The translations under genes were made by a program, and so were the position numbers. A stretch of 64,000 nucleotides of DNA from Nitrobacter sp035546855 (GTDB lineage Bacteria > Pseudomonadota > Alphaproteobacteria > Rhizobiales > Xanthobacteraceae): contig DASZVY010000054.1 of NCBI GenBank assembly GCA_035546855.1, forward strand, positions 26,958-90,957. Reading direction: 5' to 3'. Positions within the stretch are counted from its first letter, which is position 1. Each line of letters starts with the position of its first letter. The notes under the pieces were generated by a model. It was given only the letters and a program-made list of their open reading frames with translations, did not search any database and had not been told where the DNA came from. Below, in pieces: positions 16,642 to 25,169 of this stretch.

Positions 16642-17690
16642 TGCGCATTCTGATCGCGACCGATGCCTGGCATCCGCAGATCAACGGCGTGGTGCGAACG
16701 CTGACGATGACCGCGGAGGCGGCGACGTCGCTTGGCGCCGAGATTCACTTTCTGACCCCGAAATCGTTTCGCACGGTGTCGATGCCGGGCTATCCCGGCC
16801 TGCGCATCGCGCTGCCGCGCCCGGCCAAGGTCGCGGCGCTGATCGCGGATGCCAATCCCGACAGCATCCATATCGCGACGGAGGGACCGATCGGAGTGCT
16901 GGCCCGCCGCTATTGCCTGAAACGCGGGCTGACATTCACGACGAGTTTCCACACCCGGTTTCCGGACTACGTCGCGGCGCGGCTGCCCGTTCCTGAATCC
17001 TGGATATGGGCCTTGCTGCGTCGCTTCCATGGGGCGAGCAGCGCGGTCATGGCGGCGACGCCGGCGCTTGCCGCCGAGTTGCGCGAGCGGCGCTTCCAGA
17101 GGGTCGTGTTGTGGCCGCGCGGGGTTGACGGCCATCTGTTTCATCCGCGCCCGGCCGATCTCGGGCTGCCGCGTCCGGTGTTTCTTTCGGTGGGACGGGT
17201 GGCGGTCGAGAAGAATCTCGAAGCCTTTCTCGCTCTCGATCTGCCCGGGACCAAGGTGGTCGTTGGCGAGGGACCGGCGCGCGCTGCGCTTGAGCGGGCA
17301 TATCCGGACGTGCGCTTTCTCGGTGCGCGGACGGGCAAACAACTCGCCGAGATCTATGCCGCCGCGGATGTGTTCGTGTTCCCGAGCCGGACCGATACCT
17401 TCGGGCTGGTACTGCTTGAGGCGCTGGCGAGCGGATTGCCCGTCGCAGCCTTTCCGGTGACGGGGCCGCGCGACGTCATTGGCCACGCACCGGTCGGCGT
17501 CCTGAGCCACGATCTCCGATCGGCCTGCCTCGAAGCCCTGGGTATCTCGCAGGAAGCCTGCCTTCAGTTTGCCGCAACACAGACCTGGGCCAATTCGACC
17601 CAGGCGTTTCTGAACAATATTCGTCAGGCTCGCGCCCGGCAGGCCGAGCCGCGTGCCGCGCCGGATGCCCCGCCGCGTTTCGTCGCCTGA
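16641..17690 (+). CDS. agt: GT4 glycosyltransferase, Agt-like diacylglycerol glycosyltransferase
   Basis: A 349-aa retaining glycosyltransferase of family GT4. The N-terminal RILIATDAWHPQINGVVRT is followed by TSFHTRFPDY, the acceptor-side FLSVGRVAVEKN, and the donor-binding EX7E region FPSRTDTFGLVLLEALASG. Its ATG overlaps the plcP stop (TGATG), so translation is coupled. In Agrobacterium and marine alphaproteobacteria, Agt plus PlcP replace phospholipids by glucosyl- and glucuronosyl-diacylglycerols during phosphate shortage, and the same job is inferred here. A MgtA-like mannosyltransferase role is possible from sequence alone. Confidence 0.8.
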   Translation: MRILIATDAWHPQINGVVRTLTMTAEAATSLGAEIHFLTPKSFRTVSMPGYPGLRIALPRPAKVAALIADANPDSIHIATEGPIGVLARRYCLKRGLTFTTSFHTRFPDYVAARLPVPESWIWALLRRFHGASSAVMAATPALAAELRERRFQRVVLWPRGVDGHLFHPRPADLGLPRPVFLSVGRVAVEKNLEAFLALDLPGTKVVVGEGPARAALERAYPDVRFLGARTGKQLAEIYAAADVFVFPSRTDTFGLVLLEALASGLPVAAFPVTGPRDVIGHAPVGVLSHDLRSACLEALGISQEACLQFAATQTWANSTQAFLNNIRQARARQAEPRAAPDAPPRFVA

Positions 17691-17738
17691 CTGACGCGAG
17701 CCTTGCAGGCCGGTCACCGTGCGCGATAAAACGCGGTC

Positions 17739-18728
17739 ATGACAAGCATGTCTCAAGATTTTCCGGTGCGCCCTGCCGATATCGACGCGGCCGCGCTGGT
17801 GCTGGCGCCCGTCGCAGTGCGGACGCCGCTGCTGACTTCGCCCGCGCTTGACGCGCGGACCGGCGCGCGGGTTTTCGTGAAGCCGGAAATGCTGCAGCGA
17901 ACCGGGTCGTTCAAGTTTCGCGGCGCGTTCAACAAGCTTTCGTCGGTTCCGGCCTCCGCGCGCGCCGGCGGCGTCGTGGCGTTCTCATCCGGCAATCATG
18001 CCCAGGGCGTTGCCGCGGCCGCGCAACTGCTCGACATGCAGGCCACGATCGTGATGCCGTCCGACGCGCCGCTGTCGAAGCGCGAGCGCACCAAGGGTTA
18101 CGGCGCGGAGGTCGTGCTCTATGACCGCGATCGCGAGGATCGCGAGGCGATCGCGCGGGAGATCGCGACAAGGCGCGGCGCGACGCTGGTGCCGCCATAT
18201 GATGATCCCAAAATCATTGCGGGGCAGGGCACCGTGGGACGAGAGATCGCCGAAGATCTCTCCGCTCTCGGTCTTGCGCCGGACATCGTGATCGCGCCGG
18301 CATCCGGCGGCGGCCTGATCGCGGGAATCGCGACCGCCGTCAAGGCGCGGTTTCCGCAGGCCGCGGTGATGTGCGCCGAGCCGGACGGCTTTGACGATCA
18401 TGCGCGCTCGTTGCGCGCCGGGCATCGTAAGGCGCATGAGGCATCGGGGCGCACGATCTGCGATGCCTTGATGGCGCTTATTCCGGGCGAGATCACGTTT
18501 GCGATCAACGGGCGGCTGCTGACGCAAGGCGTGACCGCATCGGACGCCGAGGTCGCGGCGGCGATGGCGTTCGCATTCCGCGACCTGAAACTCGTGGTCG
18601 AACCGGGCGGGGCCGTTGCGCTTGCGGCCCTTCTGGCCGGCCGCATCGAAGCGCACGGCAAGACGATTGCGATCGTGATGTCTGGCGGAAACGTCGACGC
18701 GGATCTGTTCGCGAAGCTGATCGTCTGA
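17739..18728 (+). CDS. Threonine/serine dehydratase family PLP enzyme
   Basis: A 329-aa fold-type II PLP enzyme. The PLP lysine lies in SFKFRGAFNKL, with SSGNHAQGVA and the phosphate-binding loop SGGGLIAG following. Length matches catabolic threonine ammonia-lyase or serine racemase and lacks the C-terminal ACT domain of biosynthetic IlvA. It would deaminate L-threonine to 2-oxobutyrate or L-serine to pyruvate. Starts at 17739 and 17748 are both possible (MTSMSQ). It follows agt by 48 bp but shares no obvious function with it. Closely related hydroxyaspartate dehydratases cannot be excluded. Confidence 0.87.
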   Translation: MTSMSQDFPVRPADIDAAALVLAPVAVRTPLLTSPALDARTGARVFVKPEMLQRTGSFKFRGAFNKLSSVPASARAGGVVAFSSGNHAQGVAAAAQLLDMQATIVMPSDAPLSKRERTKGYGAEVVLYDRDREDREAIAREIATRRGATLVPPYDDPKIIAGQGTVGREIAEDLSALGLAPDIVIAPASGGGLIAGIATAVKARFPQAAVMCAEPDGFDDHARSLRAGHRKAHEASGRTICDALMALIPGEITFAINGRLLTQGVTASDAEVAAAMAFAFRDLKLVVEPGGAVALAALLAGRIEAHGKTIAIVMSGGNVDADLFAKLIV

Positions 18729-18733
18729 GCGCG

Positions 18734-19843
18734 TCAGGAAAAGAACGCGATCTTCTCGGCCTGGGTCATGCGACGGATCGGCGCCAGCGGATCGATGCCT
18801 GGAAGGCGCGGCCGTTCCACGATGCCGCTCGCCAGCAGCGATGCGCCAAGCGAAGCCTCCGATGGTTCGTCGGGCGCGGTATCCGGCTCGAGGAAGAGGC
18901 TGGTGTCAGGCGTCTCCGCAATGACTTCGGGAGCAGCGACCGGTTCAGGTTCCGCAATCGCGGGCGCGAAGGGAGCGATCGTATCTGCTTCGGGCTCGTC
19001 GATATCCGGCGCGCCCATTTCCAGCGCGATCGCATCGAGCAAATCGTCGTCGTAAGGAACGTCGTCGCCTCCGGCTGCTTCGGCTGACGCGGGATCGGCG
19101 CGTGCCTCAACGCTCATGTCGCCGGGAGTTTCGGAAGGGACTTCCGCTTCTTCGGTCATCGGAAGCCCCGGCCCGGGCGCCACGGCGTCAGCGGCATTCT
19201 GTGCCCACTGTGCCGAGGCGGTCTCCTCCGGCATAACCGTCGGCGTCTCATCAACCGTCGCGCCCGGCGGGGGCGCTGCAGCCGTCTGAGATGGTGCCGA
19301 CGCCTCCGCACCGGACAACTCGTCGAGCGTGGTTTCGATCAAGCCAAATGCGGCACGCAACGCCGCGGCATCGTCCCTGGCCGCGATCTGCATGGAAGCG
19401 GCTTCGATGGCGCTGGCCTGCGAATCCAGGAGATCGCAAATCCGGCCGTCGCCGCCGATTTCCCGCCAGCGCCATGAAATCTCGCGGACGATGCGCACGC
19501 CCTTGTGGATCGGGACCAGCACCTCGTCCCGGGCCGCCATATCGAACGCGGCCGCGGCGCCGGCCCGCGCGGCGTCGAGCGCTTGCCGGATGGCGGCAAT
19601 CGCGTCGGCCAACCCCGCGTCGGCCACCGTCTGCTTTTGCGCCGCCATCGATTGCTCGATGCGGGCGACCGCCTCCAATACCATGGTGGTGTCGGCGTTG
19701 CGGTTGCGTTTGGCGTATTCGTTGAGAAACCATCGGCCGCGCGAGGTCTCCATGAAGGCATCGCGAATCGCTTCGTAATCCGCTTCGCCGGGCATCGCGG
19801 CGCGGGCGGAAATCGGCGACAGGGCAAAAGCTTCATCGGCCAT
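18734..19843 (-). CDS. Conserved hypothetical acidic protein with helical N-terminus
   Basis: A 369-aa cytoplasmic protein of unknown function. About 150 N-terminal residues look helical and carry a conserved-looking motif GRWFLNEYAKRNRNADT. The middle (about 180-340) is acidic and rich in Pro, Ala and Glu, so probably disordered. It ends with IRRMTQAEKIAFFS, a short tail seen on other alphaproteobacterial proteins. The ATG at 19843 gives MADEAF; a TTG at 19861 is a longer alternative. The gene converges on the deaminase and diverges from the MFS gene. A loose resemblance to CheZ-type helical proteins was considered but no motif proves it. Confidence 0.75.
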   Translation of the reverse strand: MADEAFALSPISARAAMPGEADYEAIRDAFMETSRGRWFLNEYAKRNRNADTTMVLEAVARIEQSMAAQKQTVADAGLADAIAAIRQALDAARAGAAAAFDMAARDEVLVPIHKGVRIVREISWRWREIGGDGRICDLLDSQASAIEAASMQIAARDDAAALRAAFGLIETTLDELSGAEASAPSQTAAAPPPGATVDETPTVMPEETASAQWAQNAADAVAPGPGLPMTEEAEVPSETPGDMSVEARADPASAEAAGGDDVPYDDDLLDAIALEMGAPDIDEPEADTIAPFAPAIAEPEPVAAPEVIAETPDTSLFLEPDTAPDEPSEASLGASLLASGIVERPRLPGIDPLAPIRRMTQAEKIAFFS

Positions 19844-19918
19844 GACAAACTCGTCGCGCAAATCACTGTGCGTTCATGTAACGATCACCATGATCTGCCG
19901 CGAATCGCAATTGAATTG

Positions 19919-21130
19919 ATGCCACCCGACTTGGAAATCCCCATTGCCACGCAACCGGACAGCCGGCGATTCGCACGGCGGCTCGCGCTGTTTTACGGCA
20001 CGGTGTTCGGTCTGGTCGGGACGCACCTGCCGTTTTTTCCGGTCTGGCTGAAGGCGATCGGGCTCGATGCCTCATGGATCGGGCTGATCGTCGCGGTCCC
20101 CGCGGCGACGCGCTTCACGACACTGCCCCTGGTCACCGGCCTCGCCGAGCGGCGCGGATCGGTGCGCGGCGCCATGATCGCCACCGCATGTCTGACCGCC
20201 ATCGGGTTTGCGGTCGTGGGACTGACGCAAGCGGCCGCGGCGGTGTTCATCGCTTATGTGCTGACAGCTTGTTTGTGGACGCCGATGGTTCCGCTCACCG
20301 ATGGCTATGCGCTGAAAGGCATCGCCCGCTTCGGTCTCGACTACGGTCCGCTGCGGTTATGGGGATCGGCGGCCTTCGTGGCCGGCGCGCTGGTCTGCGG
20401 CTGGCTTGTCGATGTCATCACGGCGCGGCACCTGATCTGGGTGATCGTGGCGGTTGCCGCATCGGGAGCTGTGGCGAGCTTTGGACTGCAACCGCTACAG
20501 GCAGCAGTCGTGAGCCCGGCCGATCGGCCGCGCGCGACCGGATTGCTGCGCGATCCCGGTTTCCTCGCGATCATCGTGGCGTCCGCGCTGATCCAGGGCA
20601 GCCATGCGGCCTATTACGCGTTCGCCTCCATCACCTGGCAGTCCCAGGGACTCGGCGGGCTGACCATCGCTGCATTATGGGCCGTGGGCGTTCTCGCCGA
20701 GATTGTCCTGTTTGCCTTGTCGCCGCGCTTTGCGGTGTCTGCAGCGACATTGGTGATGCTCGGCGCCGCGAGCGCCGTGGCGCGATGGATCGTCACGGCG
20801 CTGGAGCCGCCGCTCGCGGCTTTGGCAGCGGTTCAGGCGATGCACGGGCTGACGTTCGGATTAACGGTGCTGGGCACCATGGGCCTTCTGGCGCGCCACG
20901 TTCCCAATCCCGTCGCGGCGAGCGCGCAAGGCTATCTCGCCGCCTGTTCCGGCATGGTGTCGGGCTGCGCTTCCATCCTGTCAGGCATGGTCTATGCGCG
21001 CTATGGGCAGGGGGTCTACGCGGTCATGGCGGTGATGGCCGCGGCCGGCGGACTCGTGATCCGGGTCGCGCGCGGACGTCTGGAAGCGCCACCGATCGAT
21101 CAACCCCAAAGCAAGGCGTCGGGTGGATAG
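19919..21130 (+). CDS. MFS transporter, HcaT/phenylpropionate-permease-like
   Basis: A 403-aa major facilitator with about twelve hydrophobic helices. N-terminal FYGTVFGLVGTHLPFFPVW and the loop LAERRGSVRGA match the MFS_1-like group that includes HcaT and LacY-type symporters. The start ATG at 19919 is chosen because the long in-frame extension to 19505 runs through the divergent gene and is hydrophilic. The 3' end overlaps the convergent dipeptide epimerase gene by 31 bp. The substrate is unknown; the neighbouring epimerase hints at peptides or amino acids but the family also takes aromatic acids. Confidence 0.85.
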   Translation: MPPDLEIPIATQPDSRRFARRLALFYGTVFGLVGTHLPFFPVWLKAIGLDASWIGLIVAVPAATRFTTLPLVTGLAERRGSVRGAMIATACLTAIGFAVVGLTQAAAAVFIAYVLTACLWTPMVPLTDGYALKGIARFGLDYGPLRLWGSAAFVAGALVCGWLVDVITARHLIWVIVAVAASGAVASFGLQPLQAAVVSPADRPRATGLLRDPGFLAIIVASALIQGSHAAYYAFASITWQSQGLGGLTIAALWAVGVLAEIVLFALSPRFAVSAATLVMLGAASAVARWIVTALEPPLAALAAVQAMHGLTFGLTVLGTMGLLARHVPNPVAASAQGYLAACSGMVSGCASILSGMVYARYGQGVYAVMAVMAAAGGLVIRVARGRLEAPPIDQPQSKASGG

Positions 21131-22095
21131 ATCGTGCTGCCTTCGTAGCGAAGGCCGTCCTCGCGATCCCGGGCCAGCAGCAACGGCCCGTCGAGGTCGA
21201 CGAAGCGTGCCTGCTGCGCGATCAGCATCGCCGGCGCCATCGCGAGCGAGGTCGCAACCATGCAGCCCACCATGATCTCGAAACCGAGCGCCTGTGCGGC
21301 GTCGGCCATGGCGAGCGCTTCGGTGAGGCCCCCGGTCTTGTCGAGCTTGATGTTGACGGCATCGTAGCGGGCCCGCAGCCCCTCGAGCGACGCCCGGTCG
21401 TGCACGCTCTCGTCGGCGCAAACGGCGACGGACCGGCGTATTCGGGCGAGGGCCTCGTCCTTGCCGGCGGGAAGCGGCTGCTCGACCAGCGTGACGCCCG
21501 CGGCCTCGCAGACGGCAAGATTTCGTTCGAGGTTGTCCGGCGTCCAGGCCTCGTTGGCGTCGACAATGAGTTCGGATTCCGGCGCGGCCCGCCGCACCGC
21601 CATGATCCGGTCTTCGACATCATCGCCGCCGAGCTTGATCTTCAGCAGGGGCCGATGGGCTGCCTTGGCGGTGTCTGCCGCCATTGTCTCGGCTGATCCG
21701 AGAGAAATCGTATAGGCGGTCGTGCAGGGATGCGGGGTGGGACGTTCGAGCAGATCCCAGATGCGCTGGTGCCGCGCCTTGGCTTCGAGATCCAGCAGCG
21801 CGCAATCCAGCGCATTGCGGGCCGCGCCGGGCGGCATCGCCGCCTGCAGGGACTGACGATCGAGTCCCGCGGCCAATGCCGGTTCCATGGCCGTGATGGC
21901 CTCAAGCGTCCGTTCCGGCGTTTCGCCGTAGCGCGCATAGGGGACGCATTCGCCGCGTCCGATATGGGCGCCGTGCGTGACTTCCACCACGACCACGGCC
22001 GCTTCGGCTTTGGCGCCGCGGCTGATGGTGAAGGTGCCGGCGATCGGCCAGTGTTCGATGCGGGCGATGAGCCTTGGAAACATGGCGGGCGTCAT
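21100..22095 (-). CDS. Dipeptide epimerase (L-Ala-D/L-Glu epimerase-like), enolase superfamily
   Basis: A 331-aa enzyme of the muconate-lactonizing subgroup. Catalytic and metal residues appear in order: the KxK motif LLKIKLGGDD, IVDANEAWTPD, LVEQPLPAGK, CADES and NIKLDKTGG. This pattern is that of YcjG/YkfB L-Ala-D/L-Glu epimerases, which recycle murein dipeptides in the cytoplasm. The ATG at 22095 gives a start just before the first beta strand; 22152 is a longer alternative. It is divergent from the mlaE-like gene, with about 100 bp between them. Substrate specificity within the family varies, so Ala-Glu is the likely rather than proven substrate. Confidence 0.86.
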   Translation of the reverse strand: MTPAMFPRLIARIEHWPIAGTFTISRGAKAEAAVVVVEVTHGAHIGRGECVPYARYGETPERTLEAITAMEPALAAGLDRQSLQAAMPPGAARNALDCALLDLEAKARHQRIWDLLERPTPHPCTTAYTISLGSAETMAADTAKAAHRPLLKIKLGGDDVEDRIMAVRRAAPESELIVDANEAWTPDNLERNLAVCEAAGVTLVEQPLPAGKDEALARIRRSVAVCADESVHDRASLEGLRARYDAVNIKLDKTGGLTEALAMADAAQALGFEIMVGCMVATSLAMAPAMLIAQQARFVDLDGPLLLARDREDGLRYEGSTIYPPDALLWG

Positions 22096-22194
22096 GTCGG
22101 GTTGGGGCAGGCTTGGCCGTGGACGTGCGGCATGCGATGTCGCCGGGGTCATGAACGAGGGCTGGTTCGCAACATCGCACAAACCGCTGGCGGC

Positions 22195-23373
22195 ATGATA
22201 GGGTTTCGGCGCGGAATGCCGGAATCGGCGAGGTTGACATTGGACGGCGGCCCTACACTGGAACGAATCGCACAAGGCGACGGACTCGCGCTTTGCGCCG
22301 CCGGCGCGTGGACCGCGCGCTTTGCGCCGGCGCTGGAGCGGATGGTGGCTGACGCGGAGCGGCTCGGCGGCAGCCGCCCCAACATCTTCATCGATGTGTC
22401 GCAGGTCTCGAAGCTCGATACGTTCGGCGCCTGGCTGATCGAGCGCCTGCGGCGAAGCCTGACGCACGGCGATATCGAGGCGGAGATCGCCGGTCTGCCG
22501 GCGAGCTACGCCGGCCTCGTCAACGAGGTCCAGCGGGTCAAGACTGTCGCGCCGCCGGCACCGGGGTCCATGACGTTGGTCGGGATCGTGGAAGACATCG
22601 GGCGCAGCGTCGTCGGGTTCGGTTCGACGATTGCCGCGCTGGTCGGCATGCTGGGCGCGGTGCTGGCGGCGAGCGGCCGGGTGCTGTTGCATCCGCGTTC
22701 GTTCCGCCTGACCTCCACGGTGCATCATCTCGAGCAGGTTTGCTGGCGCGCGGTGCCGATCATCGTCCTGATCACGTTTCTGATCGGCTGCATCATTGCC
22801 CAGCAGGGCATCTTCCATTTCCGCAAGTTCGGGGCGGATATTTTCGTTGTCGACATGCTCGGCGTACTGGTGCTGCGCGAAATCGGAGTGCTGCTGGTGG
22901 CCATCATGGTGGCGGGCCGCTCCGGCAGCGCCTATACGGCCGAACTCGGGTCGATGATGATGCGCGAGGAGATCGACGCGCTACGCACCATGGGCTTTGA
23001 CCCGGTCGAAGTGCTGATCCTGCCGCGCATGCTCGCGCTGATCATCGCGCTGCCGATCCTGGCCTTCCTCGGCGCGATGGCCGCGCTCTATGGCGGCGGC
23101 CTCGTGGCGTGGCTCTATGGCGGCGTGCAGCCGGAAGCCTTCCTGATCCGGCTGCGGGATGCGATCTCGATCGACCACTTCATCGTCGGGATCGTCAAGG
23201 CGCCGGTGATGGCGGCGGTGATCGGAATTGTCGCCTGCGTCGAGGGCCTGGCGGTCCAGGGCAGCGCGGAGTCGCTCGGGCAGCGCACCACGTCATCCGT
23301 CGTGAAGGGAATATTCTTCGTGATCGTGATGGACGGCGTCTTCGCGATCTTCTTTGCGTCGATCGGGATGTAG
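22195..23373 (+). CDS. mlaE: MlaE-family ABC permease with N-terminal STAS domain
   Basis: A 392-aa inner-membrane permease of the Mla/YrbE type for moving phospholipids or other lipids between the membranes. The first ~110 residues form a STAS-like domain (FIDVSQVSKLDTFGAWL), which in other species is a separate MlaB protein. The permease part has RAVPIIVLITFLIG, QQGIFHFRKFGAD and the conserved ELGSMMMREEIDALRTMG. Starts at 22195 and 22216 are possible. It is the first gene of a tight operon with mlaF (2 bp gap) and mlaD (30 bp gap). Confidence 0.9.
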   Translation: MIGFRRGMPESARLTLDGGPTLERIAQGDGLALCAAGAWTARFAPALERMVADAERLGGSRPNIFIDVSQVSKLDTFGAWLIERLRRSLTHGDIEAEIAGLPASYAGLVNEVQRVKTVAPPAPGSMTLVGIVEDIGRSVVGFGSTIAALVGMLGAVLAASGRVLLHPRSFRLTSTVHHLEQVCWRAVPIIVLITFLIGCIIAQQGIFHFRKFGADIFVVDMLGVLVLREIGVLLVAIMVAGRSGSAYTAELGSMMMREEIDALRTMGFDPVEVLILPRMLALIIALPILAFLGAMAALYGGGLVAWLYGGVQPEAFLIRLRDAISIDHFIVGIVKAPVMAAVIGIVACVEGLAVQGSAESLGQRTTSSVVKGIFFVIVMDGVFAIFFASIGM

Positions 23374-23375
23374 TC

Positions 23376-24146
23376 ATGGCCGATCAATCGTCCGATGCCA
23401 TCATCCGCGTTCGCGATGTGTCGGTGCAGTTCGGCGCGACCAAGGTGCTCGATCAGCTCAGCCTCGATGTGAAACGCGGCGAGATTCTCGGGTTCGTCGG
23501 TCCATCGGGCGCCGGCAAGTCGGTGCTGACTCGCACGATCATCGGGCTCGTGCCGAAGGTCTCAGGCAACATCGAGGTGTTCGGGGTCGATCTCGATGCT
23601 GCCGGCGTGGCGGCGCGGCGCGCCGTCGAACGCCGTTGGGGCATCCTGTTTCAACAGGGCGCGCTGTTCTCGTCGCTGAACGTCCGCCAGAACATCCAGT
23701 TTCCGGTGCGCGAATATCTCAATCTGTCGCAGCGTTTGCTCGATGAGATCGCCATCGCCAAACTCGGCATGGTCGGGCTCGGGCCGGAAGTCGCCGAGCG
23801 TTTTCCATCGGAACTGTCGGGCGGCATGATCAAGCGCGTGGCGCTGGCGCGGGCGCTCGCACTCGATCCCGAACTGGTATTTCTGGACGAGCCGACATCC
23901 GGCCTCGATCCGATCGGCGCGGGCGATTTCGACGAATTGGTGCGGACGCTGCAGCGTACTTTGGGGCTGACCGTTTTCATGGTAACTCACGATCTCGACA
24001 GCCTTCATACGGCTTGCGACCGTATCGCCGTTTTAGGGAACGGTAAGATCATTGCGGCAGGAACGATGGCCGACATGCTGGCCTCGCAGCACCCCTGGTT
24101 GAGGGCTTACTTTCACGGCAAGCGCGCCCGCGCCGTCGTGGGCTAG
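23376..24146 (+). CDS. mlaF: MlaF-type ABC transporter ATP-binding protein
   Basis: A 256-aa ATPase that drives the MlaE permease. Walker A GPSGAGKS (about residues 42-49), Q-loop FQQGALFSSL, signature LSGGMIKR, Walker B FLDEPTSGLDP and the switch histidine in MVTHDL are all present. The ATG at 23376 lies two bases after the mlaE stop. A longer in-frame opening back to 23109 lies wholly inside mlaE and is rejected. Co-transcription with mlaE and mlaD is expected. Confidence 0.93.
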   Translation: MADQSSDAIIRVRDVSVQFGATKVLDQLSLDVKRGEILGFVGPSGAGKSVLTRTIIGLVPKVSGNIEVFGVDLDAAGVAARRAVERRWGILFQQGALFSSLNVRQNIQFPVREYLNLSQRLLDEIAIAKLGMVGLGPEVAERFPSELSGGMIKRVALARALALDPELVFLDEPTSGLDPIGAGDFDELVRTLQRTLGLTVFMVTHDLDSLHTACDRIAVLGNGKIIAAGTMADMLASQHPWLRAYFHGKRARAVVG

Positions 24147-24176
24147 TCAGTTCGAGTCGGTACCGGAGCAGACCTG

Positions 24177-25058
24177 ATGGAAACGCGGGCGAACTACGTC
24201 TTGATCGGAACGTTCACGCTTGCCGTGATCGCGGCCGCATTCGGTTTCGTGCTGTGGTTCCAGAGCCTTCATACCACCAAGGCGCGAAGCCCCCTGCGGA
24301 TCGTGTTCGAAGGTTCGGCGGCGGGCCTGCGCAACGGCGGCAGCGTGAACTTCAACGGCATCCGCGTCGGCGAGGTGGTGTCGGTGAAGCTTGACGATCC
24401 GCGGCGCGTCGTCGCATTGGCGATGGTCGAGAACAGCGCGCCGATCCGCAAGGATACCGTGGTGGGTCTCGAATTTCAGGGGCTGACGGGCGTGGCCGCG
24501 GTGTCGTTGAAGGGCGGCGCCGTCGATGCCGGGCCGGTTCCGCTCGATGCGGACGGCATTCCGAGGCTGACCGCCGATCCGAATGCATTGCAGGATGTTA
24601 CCGAGGCGATCCGGGCGACGCTGCAGAACGTCAATCGCGTCGTCGCCGACAACCAGGAGGCGGTGAAGAATTCGCTGCGGAACGTCGAGACGTTCACGGC
24701 ATCGCTCGCGCGCAATTCCGAAAAGATCGACGACGTGGTGCAGAAGTTCAATGACGTCGTCGTCAAGGCAGACGGCGTGATGACCAAGACCGACGACCTG
24801 ATGACCGGGCTCAATGCCATAGCCGGCGGCAAGAAGGGTGGCGAGCTGTTTGACACCGTGAAGTCGATCCGCGAACTGGCCGAGGATTTCAACAAGCGGT
24901 CGGGCGCACTGATGGCGGATGGCCGCCGCACGCTCGGCGACATCAGCCGCGCGGTGAACAATCTGGATCGCAACCCGACGCGTCTGCTGTTTGGCGCGAG
25001 CAGCAGCAGCACGCCGGCTCCGCCTCCGGCCAGTTCGGCTCCGCCGCGGAGACGCTGA
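24177..25058 (+). CDS. mlaD: MlaD/MCE-domain lipid-binding protein
   Basis: A 293-aa periplasmic protein anchored by one N-terminal helix (about residues 8-28). The MCE domain (about 38-115) has FEGSAAGLRNGGSVNFNGI and the following KVxL-type strand pattern. The rest is a long helical segment and a Ser/Pro-rich tail. MCE proteins form hexameric rings that hold lipid between permease and outer-membrane partner. Alphaproteobacterial operons often end with a PqiC-like lipoprotein; none follows here and the convergent giant gene begins 111 bp away. Confidence 0.9.
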   Translation: METRANYVLIGTFTLAVIAAAFGFVLWFQSLHTTKARSPLRIVFEGSAAGLRNGGSVNFNGIRVGEVVSVKLDDPRRVVALAMVENSAPIRKDTVVGLEFQGLTGVAAVSLKGGAVDAGPVPLDADGIPRLTADPNALQDVTEAIRATLQNVNRVVADNQEAVKNSLRNVETFTASLARNSEKIDDVVQKFNDVVVKADGVMTKTDDLMTGLNAIAGGKKGGELFDTVKSIRELAEDFNKRSGALMADGRRTLGDISRAVNNLDRNPTRLLFGASSSSTPAPPPASSAPPRRR

Positions 25059-25169
25059 GCGACAAGCGCCGCCGGTCGCGTTTTGCGGGCCGAACGAATC
25101 CAATGATTGCCGGGCAAACAGGAACGGAGGCGTAGACCTCCGCTTCCAAGTCCTCGATGGGATGATGGC

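Noticed and set aside
18734..19843. CheZ-like phosphatase
   Set aside because: The helical N-terminus is compatible, but no CheZ catalytic motif was recognised and no chemotaxis genes adjoin.
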